Source: Monocercomonoides exilis
Taxonomy: Eukaryota; Preaxostyla; Oxymonadida; Polymastigidae
NCBI GenBank assembly: GCA_001643675.2
Contig: LSRY02000012.1
Location: 250,501-314,500, forward strand
DNA length: 64,000 nt
Direction: 5' to 3'
Shown: positions 55,334-64,000 of the stretch, one piece after another
Numbering within the stretch: the first letter of the stretch is position 1
Layout: every line of letters starts with the position of its first letter
Translations under genes and position numbers: made by a program
Notes under the pieces: generated by a model
Database searches by the model: none
Told to the model about the DNA's origin: nothing
Seen by the model: the letters and a program-made list of their open reading frames with translations, nothing else

Positions 55334-56742
55334 ATGTCAGATCGCACTCCGAAATCACGTCTTGAAACTTTGCTTGACGAAAGTATGACATTATAAATAA
55401 ATAAAATTTATTAAGTGAAAATGAATATTTCAATTTCTTTATATATCTTTTTGTTTGTTTTGTGTTTTTTCGATTTGACATAAATTTATTTTGTTTCATC
55501 ATGAATTTTAATTCTTCAGGTCAACTTCCGCAAAGCAATCCTCTAACACCTTATCAAGAGACTCCAGCATCTGCTAGAAATATTACAGAGCTTAATGATG
55601 GAGAACGAACCCCTGTTTCAACCCCACAAACAAATCAGCTTCACGTCACTCCACCTCATCTTTCACTTCCTCTTCCCCCTCCACCTCCAAGTATGTCTCA
55701 GCAAGATACTCCAGTTAAATATTATGGAGCAATGGTATCGACTGTTTCAACTTTTCAAGCACCTCAATTCAGATCACCATTTCCACCTCAGCAATCGCAA
55801 TCACTTTCTCAATCTTCAATTGATGATCAATCATTAGATGAAATAGATGATGAAGATGTTGAAATGGCAAGGCAACAGCAGAATGAACAATCTTCTCAGC
55901 CTTTGATCCTGCAATCTACTGATTCATTACAACAGGTTGGAAGCATTGTAACTTCGCAATCTCCACTTTCACCTGCTAACATAGCACAAACTCAACAAAT
56001 GGAAACTTCTCCTGAGAGAATACCCCGACAGTCAGTTGTAACTCCTGCTACAACAAGGTCAGATAGGCGTGCGTCAGATACAATCCCTTCACCAATTACA
56101 ATGATTTCATTTAGCGATGATCAGGAACCAGAAGAAAATGAAGAAGAGCCTGATGCAAAAAAAAATGTTGGCGAACCTGATTTGCCAAATAATAATAATA
56201 ATTTTGAAACAGTTGAACGTGGAAGACTTGATGTTGAATCTGATAATGAAGACATAACCACAGAAAAAATAAAACGAAAATCATTATCTATCCGCCCTAT
56301 TTACAAGCCTAAGTCAGGAACAATACCACTTCTGAGGATAACGACAATATTCAAGCGTTATGCAACTGTAGACGTGCAGCAAAAAGTACTCCCGCGTATT
56401 GGAACATCCTTCTTTGATTTTTTGCGATTTATGTCTGACTCCTTTGCGAGAGCAAGAGTTGGCTCCACTTCTTCATTAATGTCTGTTAATGATTTTAGCA
56501 CGCAGCCAGAACTGGCACTCAATCGCACAAAGCGCCGACAAAATAAAGCAGTGAAACGCAGAGGAACAGGCCATCCAGCTGTTAGTCAGGAGATTACAGT
56601 ATCAGTGGAGGATGTAATGGAGTTTTTGGTTCACAATGATTTCATTGATCCAAAGAGGGTTTTGATATTTGGCAAGAAGCCAACATTGGAGGAAGTGTAT
56701 AAAAATGAGGTAAGAAAGAATCTTCCGCGAGAATGGTGGTGA
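55334..56742 (+). CDS. CENP-T-like histone-fold protein, two exons
   Basis: Exon 1 (55334-55382) encodes MSDRTPKSRLETLLDE. An intron of about 137 bp leads to exon 2 (55520-56742), for 423 residues. The N-terminal half is a disordered tail rich in TP and SP sites (NPLTPYQETP, GERTPVSTP, LHVTPPH). The C-terminus shows a histone-fold pattern: IPLLRITTIFKRYATVDVQQ, VLPRIGTSFFDFLRFMSDSF and ITVSVEDVMEFLVHNDFI, followed by extra helices ending VRKNLPREWW. CENP-T has this architecture: a CDK-phosphorylated tail that binds Ndc80, a C-terminal histone fold that pairs with CENP-W, and two extra helices with an LPLEYR-like motif. A kinetochore role is therefore proposed. Other histone-fold factors such as TAFs are possible but would not explain the C-terminal motif. 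Confidence 0.6.
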
Positions 56743-57074
56743 AATGCGAAACACATGTCATCATATCATCTACATTATTACTTTCAAGTTTAACTCTTTT
56801 CCCCTAAACTTGTTTTATTGTGATCAAATTATTGATTGATTTTTTTCCAAACTTGTTATTATTGTTCATTTCAACAATTGTGCTTTGTGCATAGAAATTT
56901 TCTTTTATTTTCAATTTTTACCGCAACAATATCAAAAAAAACTATGAGAAAAAATGATGGATTTTGATGTTATGAATGTTTAACGAAAATATTTAATGTG
57001 TAAAACGTAAAAACTATATGAAACGGAAAAATGTAATTCTACCACTTTTCTATAAACATTAAAAAACCTGTAAA
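56743..57074. other. Convergent intergenic gap
   Basis: 330 bp of AT-rich DNA between the CENP-T-like and FKBP genes; nothing recognisable. Confidence 0.5.
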
Positions 57075-58118
57075 TCATTCTGCTTTGTTGTCCTTCTTTT
57101 CTGATTGTTCTTCAGCTGCCATACGCTGGAAGATGCCTCCAAACATTTTCTTTTCTCTTTCTTTTTCGGCTTCTATTGCCTTTTTTGATTTTTCAAGCCA
57201 CTGTTTCAAATTCAAATCGTTTGGAGACAATTTTAATCCATCTTCAAAAGCTTTCTTTGCTTCAACAAATTCCCTCAGGCCCATCCTTCCTTGACCGATT
57301 CTGAAATACGCTTTGGGGTTGCGATCGTCCATTTTAAGTGACTCAACTGCTTCTATAACGGCTCGGTTGTATTCTGGAGGATCAATTTTCAAGCAACATA
57401 AAGATAAGTTTAAGTGAAGGGCAGAAGCAATCGAAGAAATTTGTGGTCGAATCGCCTTTTTTCTGGAATAAAGATGACCCACATAAACAAGCCCTCGTTC
57501 GTATTCATTATAAGCCTTTTTCCATTTCCCGCTATTTGCATATTCATTCCCTGCAATCTTTCGTTTGGTGGCATATTCAATTTTCTCTTCATCTGTCCAG
57601 GGCTCGCTTTCTTTATCTAATAATTCTACTTTAAAATGGAGATTCGCATCTGGTGGAATTCGAGGTGGTTGACCAGGTTTTCCATAAGCAAACTGAGATG
57701 CAATTTTAAACTCAGAAATTTCTCCAACTTTCATGCTTCCTATTGCGATATCCCATCCTTTAATTACTTCCCCTATTGCAAGACGAAAAACAAATGGACT
57801 ATTTCTATCCTGGTTTTCATCAAATACTGTTCCATCTTCAAGAGTTCCGGTGTAAAGAACCCGAACCTTACTGCGACGAGATGGGCGTTCTCCTTCTCCT
57901 TCTTTAATTATCTTTTTTAAAACCATATTAGGGCATTCGTTTTTGATATCAATCCAACCATTTTCAAGAATTTTTTCAGTTCCTGGAAGGTACTCTTTTG
58001 GATCTTCTCCTTCATTATCGAAATCACTGTAAAAAGAACTTGTAGAATCCGTATCTGAATCACAAAATTCTTCAAAATTGTTTGTTTCTTCTTCTTTCGA
58101 AATTTCCATATTATTCAT
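57075..58118 (-). CDS. FKBP-type peptidyl-prolyl isomerase with C-terminal TPR repeats
   Basis: FKBP52/ROF-type immunophilins couple prolyl isomerisation to Hsp90 binding. I use the ATG at 58118 (MNNMEISKEEE); the frame above it has no ATG. An acidic N-terminal tail leads to one FKBP domain: VRVLYTGTLEDGTVFDENQD, FVFRLAIGEVIKGWDIAIGS, MKVGEISEFKIASQFAYGK and LHFKVELLDKE. The GEVIKGWD and FAYG core residues of the active site are present. Helical TPR units follow (KRKIAGNEYANSGKWKKAYN, SALHLNLSLCCLKIDPPEYN, PKAYFRIGQGRMGLREFVEA), then a charged tail. It has one FK domain instead of the two of vertebrate FKBP4/5. No introns. The length, 347 residues, is normal for a single-FK-domain member. Confidence 0.93.
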   Translation of the reverse strand: MNNMEISKEEETNNFEEFCDSDTDSTSSFYSDFDNEGEDPKEYLPGTEKILENGWIDIKNECPNMVLKKIIKEGEGERPSRRSKVRVLYTGTLEDGTVFDENQDRNSPFVFRLAIGEVIKGWDIAIGSMKVGEISEFKIASQFAYGKPGQPPRIPPDANLHFKVELLDKESEPWTDEEKIEYATKRKIAGNEYANSGKWKKAYNEYERGLVYVGHLYSRKKAIRPQISSIASALHLNLSLCCLKIDPPEYNRAVIEAVESLKMDDRNPKAYFRIGQGRMGLREFVEAKKAFEDGLKLSPNDLNLKQWLEKSKKAIEAEKEREKKMFGGIFQRMAAEEQSEKKDNKAE

Positions 58119-58900
58119 CAACAGAAAACGAAAAAACAAAAGAAAATGTTAATATTATTTAATGTGGTATTGATCAAAACACATTCAACAAAAAAGTTTA
58201 ATATATTAAAAATATTATCAGAAAATGAATTTTTTCAACAAAAAGGGAATTTATGAAGCATTACATTATTGACAAAAGTGAATTTGTTGAAAGCAAATGA
58301 AGTCAAAACCTGAAACTCGAATTGAAATTCATATACAAATTTTCATTATTGATTATAAATGTCGTTACTACCTGAGAATTATAACTGTGAAACATTGAAA
58401 GCAGTTTACGAAAAATAAATGCATTTTATTCTTCGTTTGAGCATTTAATAATGCAATCTGAACTTATCTATTTGCAAATATTTGTAAAATCGTTTATTTA
58501 ACCGCTAAATATTTTTCATTTCTATTCATTTGATGCTTCGTTTGTTGCCATTCTTGTTTTCAACTCTCATCCTTTAATAATTACATTCAATTCATTGCAT
58601 CTTCTTCTTTAAACATATCAACATCATATCATTTAACTTCTTTAATTCATTATTCATTTCATTTGATGAATTTCTTCATTTTTAACATAAGCATCAGAGG
58701 TTGTAAGAGAAAAGAAATGGAAACGAAGAAATCGCATAAATAAATGATGCTTCATCCAGAAATAGAAAATGCATCGGGTTGTGAATGAGAAATGAAAACA
58801 GGCAACAATCCTTACCAAAAATCAATTACGTTACCTTTCATCTGGATTTGGTACTTAGCGGTCTTCAGCCTTTAAGGTTTGAGCTGCAAACATTTGAGTT
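58119..58900. other. AT-rich upstream region of the FKBP gene
   Basis: 780 bp of AT-rich DNA, expected to hold the FKBP promoter. No gene or repeat is recognised. Confidence 0.5.
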
Positions 58901-58959
58901 TTAATTGTGGTTCATCCTGGAGATTGAAGGTTGACATGTATTTTTCTTTCTTTTTTTCC

Positions 58960-60045
58960 CAACAAAATGAGTTGCAAACAGCCCTTGCTGCATTTTCCAT
59001 TTCTGAATTGATCTTTTAATCTGCCCCTCATTAAATTCTTCTGATATTGTATCAGAACGTTAATTCTATCATCAGCAGCATAGCTTCTTCTTCTTCTTCT
59101 CATTTCAACTCCTCACCTGAAGAAACTCTGTTCCATCTGTTCCCATCACTCGAGAATGGCGAGCTTTCGCTGCTGGTTGATCTTTCTGATCTGAATGTGG
59201 ATGTTGCGTTTGTGTCGCTGGTGGAGCTGCAGGCAGAAGTGGTGGGGTATCTGAGAAAGCTTCTCGCTTCCATCGAAGTACAGCATTCTTCTCCTTTCTC
59301 AGCACTTTTTGTATTCTTCGTCTACTTCATCGCGGTTTGTTCGAAACAGAAGCAAAGAGAAGGAAGCACGAGGAGATGATAGGCCATTGTTATTCTCATC
59401 GAGAGTGCCTGCAATTGATCCTTCGGATGCCCTAGCTGTGGAGTAGTCATACACATCTGCAGCAACGATGGACAACATCGAGAGGCGGCTACGGGTTATG
59501 GTACCAGAGGCGTCTGGGGTGCATGCGTAGCACATGCCTCTGTCGCTGAAACTGCTGTGTGGATATGTTGTGGCGCGGCAGGCGGTGCTGTATAGGGGTG
59601 TTGTGTATGCCTACGACGAAGCACTTTCGACAAAGCTCTTAATTCTACTGGTGATGCAGCTTCCATCGCTTGAATCAATTTAAGGAACGAAGTCGGGGAG
59701 TTAACAGATCTTTGCTGCGGCGGATGTGAATGCGTTCCTGTCGATCTACGATCTGTTTGACCTATCGCTACTGCCATCTGCGATAGCACGGCTGGTGATT
59801 AATTCGCAGCATTCGAGGCGTGTGGTGATGAAGTTGGATGACGAAGTAATGCAGCGAGGGGTTGCGGTGTGTGATGTTGGGGAGATTGTGGAGAAGGCGC
59901 CTTTAACAAATGGGAAGAGGGAAATTTATTTATTTTTTCGCCAGCAGCGTTAGAGCATGCAAAGCTGGAGGAGCGAGAAGAGGAAGAGGAAGGAAATGCA
60001 CCAGAGATGATGCAGTATATTGAGCCACAACAAAGATGATTGCGT
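58960..60045 (+). pseudogene. Frameshifted pseudogene paralogous to hAT-1 cargo B
   Basis: Plus-strand pieces read SPEETLFHLFPSLENGELSL with LLVDLSDLNVDVAFVSLVEL (about 59115-59230), PAIDPSDALAVE and a stop, MDNIERRLRVMVPEASG (from 59469) and a stop, LLCGYVVARQAVLYRGVVYA, then VNAFLSIYDLFDLSLLPSAI and VMKLDDEVMQRGVAVCDVGE with IVEKAPL (59726-59900), and in another frame SPAALEHAKLEEREEEEEGN (about 59942-60000). At least three stops and two frame changes break it. Order and wording match the minus-strand fragment at 25222-26290 in hAT-1. The donor family is not recognised. Confidence 0.55.
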
Positions 60046-60049
60046 TCTG

Positions 60050-61430
60050 AATGAGAATGATCAGTTAGTTTATCAGCTCCGATAAACGAGTCGCTTCTCC
60101 AAAATGCCCTTAACAAATAAGACAAACAAACTGCAATTTCTCTTTCAAGCTAATGTCAAGCATTGACAGGCTATGCAACATACAAAATAGATGGCAGAAG
60201 CCACGAATATCATCGTTGGATGCAATCCAAACAAGGATAATCTCAAAACTTATGGTTCTTTTGAAAAAGGAAAAAAAGGTTTCTCTCCATGACATTCCTG
60301 TTCATGATCAATCTGTATTCATTCAAATATCACCTTTAAATAAAAATGAATGAAAATAAAAGTCAAAATATCTTTTTGGTCTAAAAATATTTTCCCATCT
60401 CCAGTGCACTCGAAATCATGAAATCTGCAGGCTTTCTTGTTCTCCAAAATTGCCTCTCTCCTTCCTCAAAAGATTGACAACTGTACAACAAATGGCTGAT
60501 GCATAATGTCATCGAACGCAGAGAATCCATTGTGAAGCTGGCCGTGATATCAGATGAAAATACACATTCTCCAAATAAACAAGAAATGTACTCTTTTTCA
60601 AAGACTTATTCAACGATATGTCTTTGCTGATAGCTTTCCAACGGGCTTTGTGCAAAATGCAAATGAGATTGTTGTTAAGGCCTGCTGAGTGCTTCGTTCA
60701 ACTCGCTTCCTCCATTGTTCAATCCCCAAATTCCCTTTCCTTTTCCCAAAACCAACCTTCCCCAAAATAAATCACTGAAAACAAGTCCTGCGCAAAAGAT
60801 ATGCCAAGAACACTGCACTTCCCTGAAATGAACAAGCAGTTCAATTCTATCTTTCTGGCATTCAACTCGCTTTTTCTGCATCTTGCTTGGATAATTTTTC
60901 ACTCAAAATATCGCAGCCGGTGTTGCATAATGTATTTTGCAATTTTTAACCAAGTTCAAATTTCATGCAACTTCCTCCACCAATTCACTTTTCGCAAACA
61001 ATCAATGCATACAGCCACTCGCTCCTCCATCTGCAAGCAAAATCCCTGTTCTTCTATGGCGATATAACTTGCATGCGTGCATCTGTGGGTTTACCATCTA
61101 GCAGCTCAAATATACTCTGAATGCTGCAAATCATCAATAAAAAATCTCCATTTATAAAATTACAGGTTGTTAACCCTTATTAATTTGCTCGATAAGGAGA
61201 TTTTTATTTCAAAGATTTTCTTGTTTTGATGCAAAAATCACAAATGGCAAAACAGGTTTAGAATCCTGTGTTATTTTAATTTTTCAATTTTTTGTTTTTA
61301 ATTCTTTTGATTCGAATATTCGACGAATCAATCGAAAATGTATTTCTCATAATTTTAAATTTATTTTGCTGTGTGCAGTATTCTTCAAAGAAACAAATTT
61401 TTTGGGGTTTGCTGGAGTTTGTAAGAAACG
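60050..61430. other. Region with degraded, uninterpretable coding-like scraps
   Basis: Short frames occur on both strands (for example 60801-61067 plus and 60675-60902 minus), but none shows a domain, a splice pattern or a neighbour relationship I can support. Local composition around 60380-61080 is less AT-rich than true intergenic DNA here, which suggests old coding remnants. Confidence 0.3.
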
Positions 61431-61439
61431 AATGGTTTA

Positions 61440-62800
61440 AAAATAAATGCTTCTTTTATCTCTTTTGATTTAACCAAATTTTTAGAAAATTTGTTGCAAT
61501 TGGAAAATTGCGATAAAGAAGTGCAAAAGCAGAAGATAGAAGAAATGAATAATATGATCAATGAAATGAATGAAGAAGAATTTGAATTCGTTTTCACAAT
61601 AAGAATGTTCAATAAAATAGACAAAATGATTGAAGAAAAGAAATTATCATTTGAAAATGCCATTAGGTTGTTAAAGCATGTTGGATTTTGTAAAGTTCTT
61701 TTGAACTTGTGGAGTTGTAGCTTTTATAATTCCTTGTTACGCGGAAGATTTGAGAAAATGATAGTTGATGAAGATGAGAAAATAGAAAAGAACGAAAAGC
61801 TTTTGGCTGATCTTTGCGAATGCAATCTTTGTTTCAGCTTCGTATTGTCATTGAAGTTGATATCAATTTGTGTGCCTTGTCTTTTGAAAGTTGCCTCGAA
61901 GAAAGAGGAAAACAAGGAGACTCAGAAAGAAGCGGAAATGGCGTTGTTGGCTTTAAATTTAATACATAAACATGAGGCATTTTTGTTCTTCTTCCTTTTT
62001 AATGTTTTTGCTTTTATTTCTGATTTTTTAAGTAGGGTTTTGATGAAAAACAGTATTATAATGAATTCAATGAAATCATCCGATATCATCAGGAACATCA
62101 CAATTTAACTCAACTTGCTTATCTCTCTGCTTGGAATTTTTTAATAGACAGAATTTACAACAATGGATCATTGGAAATAATTATTGCAAATGATCAGCAT
62201 TTAGCGAGAGAAGCAGCAAGAGAATTGGAAGAGCTGAAAAGAAATGTGGATTGGAACAGAAAAAAGGGAGAGGAAAGAGGAAAGGAAGCGAAAGAAGAAT
62301 TAGCATTGACGAGATGGCTCGAAACATTGAATTCTTATTTTTTCAATTGTCAATTGAGGAATGAAGAATATGTTGGTCTTTTCAGCAGCATTGTTCGGGT
62401 ACATCGAACAGCAAGAGAAAATTACAAAGAAATCAGCGATTTGTGCATTTGTTCATTTAGAAAAGCAGCAAAAAGCAATGGTGTGCAAGTTGAAGACTTA
62501 CTGAAAGGAAAGGCAATTGATGCTGTTTTGGAAGAGATTCATCGATCAACACTGGATGACGAAATAACAATTGAATGCTTGCAATTCTTTATGAATATTT
62601 CAAAAAGACTGAAAGACGAGGAGAAAGATGAAATGGAAAAAGATGAAAGAAAGGCAACGAAAAGGAAGGTTTTTGATAAGATGGAAGAAGAAGGATACGA
62701 AGAAGTTATCACAAGCTTTCGTGAAATTTTTAATTTTCTCAACAAAAAATATTATTGTCAATTATCGTTGAATATTTCTGGTTATTTGGAGCATCCGTAA
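61440..62800 (+). CDS. HEAT/ARM-like helical repeat protein of an oxymonad-type expanded family, probably truncated
   Basis: Exon 1 reads FLENLLQLENCDKEVQKQKI, EEFEFVFTIRMFNKIDKMIE, FENAIRLLKHVGFCKVLLNL and ICVPCLLKVASKKEENKETQ, up to about 61970. A TA-rich intron-like gap to a TTTTTTAAGTAG acceptor near 62035 is followed by QYYNEFNEIIRYHQEHHNLT, LAYLSAWNFLIDRIYNNGSL, LAREAARELEELKRNVDWNR, LICSFRKAAKSNGVQVEDLL-type helices and EEEGYEEVITSFREIFNFLN to a TAA at 62798-62800. This is a helical-repeat protein of a kind I recall as highly multiplied in Monocercomonoides; its function is unknown. There is no in-frame ATG at the 5' end, and the expected splice donor reads ATGAGG instead of GTGAGG. 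The copy may be a recent pseudogene. Confidence 0.6.
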
Positions 62801-63000
62801 GGCAAATGTTCCCCACAATTCGGATGTTGAAAGCAACACAGAAAAGCTGATGAAGAATGGAATGAAAAAAGAGATTCAGAAGATTCAGATAAAGACACAT
62901 GAGCAAATGAAAAGGCAAATGAAAAAAGAAGAGAAGGGAAAAGAGAAGGGAAAAGATTTCGCATCGAATCAACATTTTCAGTTGAACACGAAGAATTTGA

Positions 63001-63057
63001 ATAAATAAATAAATAAATAAATAAATTAAAAAAAAAATTAAAAAAAAAAAAAAAAAT
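63001..63057. repeat. AAAT microsatellite followed by A runs
   Basis: About six TAAA/AAAT units at 63001-63024, then interrupted A runs to about 63057. Simple sequence 3' of the HEAT-like gene. Confidence 0.85.
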
Positions 63058-63899
63058 ACCTCTTTTATTTCTTTCAATCGTCTCATTTTCTTCTTCCATT
63101 TCGACTTCACTCACACACTCCCTCATTCACTCGTACATTCACACAGCATCTGTCTTCATTTCAACATTTGTGATCTTCCTTTTCTTCTTCTTCTTCTTCT
63201 TCTTCTTCTTCAACTTTCTGTTTCGACAAAGAAGACAACACACAACTCAGATGAATTGGGATTGAGTCACTTTCAGATGATGGATAGAATGGAAGTGAAG
63301 GGCAATGAAACAAAAATTGAATGAATTTCAATTGAAGATTTCTGAGCAAAAGAGAAAGGAAAACAGAGATAGAATTTAATTGAGGTTGACTTGTTTCAGC
63401 CAAGCAGTTTTTGAATAAGATTTTCATTCTTCTTCTTCGTCGTCAGATTTATTGCTGTTTTATTTTGAACAAAAGAAGTTGATAACAGGTTTCTTCAACA
63501 AACATTTCTTTCTTTTTTATTTCTTTTTTTTTTTTCTCGAGAAATAGCATTTCATTCTTCTCCTTCGTCTTCTCTTGTTCATTGAAAATATAATCAGAAA
63601 GAGAACAAGTTAAAGAGTTCAGAGGCTTCAAGAGGCAAAAACTAAACAATTGAACACATTTAAATAAAAATGAATCTTGTTGATGAAGATGGAGGGCATT
63701 AATCTATTCAACGAAGATTCTTGATGGAACAAATTGATAAGAAAAGAAATTCTATTTTTTCTTTTTCTTTCCTTTTTTTTTGAAAAAGGAAAGAAAAATA
63801 TTTTTCATAACATTTCAATTTTTGTTTTCCTCCCATTTTGTGAAATGAATTTAAAAAAGATTGTCAAATTCTGGAATTACAAATAATAAAAAAGGAAAA
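63058..63899. other. Noncoding region with simple repeats and a hairpin
   Basis: It contains a CTT microsatellite near 63183-63211, whose translation gives a poly-Glu frame on the minus strand. It also holds a perfect inverted repeat with 16-bp arms, TTTTTCTTTCCTTTTT at 63762-63777 and its complement at 63783-63798. I see no supportable gene. Confidence 0.5.
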
Positions 63900-64000
63900 C
63901 AGAAAAACAGAAAAACAGAAAAACAGAAAAACAGAAAAGCAGAAAAACAGAAAAACAGAAAAACAGAAAAACAGAAAAACAGAAAAACAGAAAAACAGAA
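63900..64000 (+). repeat. 8-bp tandem repeat (CAGAAAAA)n running off the window
   Basis: About 12-13 copies of CAGAAAAA with one CAGAAAAG variant (near 63939) fill the last 101 bases and continue to the edge. The true array length is unknown. Confidence 0.93.

Noticed and set aside
58860-60690. A third hAT with ends at CAGCCTTTAAGG (58868) and TAAGGCCTGCTGA (60676)
   Set aside because: Neither matches the known TIRs well, they are not inverted copies of each other, and no 8-bp duplication is present.
63161-63427. Minus-strand gene ending in poly-Glu
   Set aside because: The Glu run is a CTT microsatellite and the remainder has no recognisable domain or splice context.
1-64000. Reassigned stop codons as in some oxymonads
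   Set aside because: Genes end cleanly at TAA, TAG and TGA, and the 3151-residue frame and conserved genes contain none of them internally, so the standard code fits.
1-64000. tRNA, rRNA or snRNA genes
   Set aside because: No convincing B-box, cloverleaf or snRNA motif was found by eye in the intergenic regions; a covariance-model scan would be decisive.

Overview
The window looks like nuclear DNA of a flagellated protist. It has short GT-AG introns, AT-rich intergenic DNA, spliceosomal, kinetochore, replication and ciliary genes, and ordinary TAA, TAG and TGA stops. The best fit is an oxymonad close to Monocercomonoides. That rests on a giant beta-helix/pseudokinase surface protein (10.1-19.6 kb) and a HEAT-like protein (61.4-62.8 kb) that resembles a family I recall as highly expanded there; no database search was run. 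The standard code argues against oxymonads that reassign TAA/TAG.

Layout. 1-2.1 kb (-): MCM10, running off the left edge. 2.8-4.8 kb (+): PP2A B55 subunit. 5.7-7.7 kb (-): MINDY deubiquitinase. 7.8-10 kb: a small unrecognised gene and a decayed coiled-coil locus. 10.1-19.6 kb (-): one 3151-residue uninterrupted frame for a membrane-anchored beta-helix protein with a degenerate kinase domain. 20.3-27.2 kb and 29.0-37.6 kb: two structurally complete hAT transposons. Each has perfect terminal inverted repeats, a perfect 8-bp target-site duplication, an open transposase frame and several kilobases of extra, mostly decayed cargo. 38.2-41.3 kb (+): membrane-anchored S41 protease. 41.4-46.6 kb (+): disordered double CCHC zinc-knuckle protein. 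47.6-48.4 kb (+): acyl-CoA-binding protein with an N-terminal Cys-rich domain. 48.6-49.1 kb (-): LSM6. 49.1-52.1 kb (+): unrecognised disordered protein. 52.3-55.1 kb (+): CFAP100-like axonemal protein. 55.3-56.7 kb (+): CENP-T-like histone-fold protein. 57.1-58.1 kb (-): FKBP-TPR immunophilin. 59-60 kb: pseudogene related to hAT-1 cargo. 61.4-62.8 kb: HEAT-like family copy. The window ends inside an 8-bp tandem repeat.

The host genes are unrelated housekeeping genes, not a pathway cluster. The most distinctive structure is the transposon block at 20.2-37.6 kb. hAT-1 sits inside an older palindromic element, a TA-flanked foldback MITE lies between the two hATs, and the hATs carry degraded gene fragments, one resembling the MIR region of IP3-receptor channels and another with a paralogous pseudogene 33 kb away. 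Several host genes also change sharply from AT-rich 5' parts to GC-richer 3' parts.
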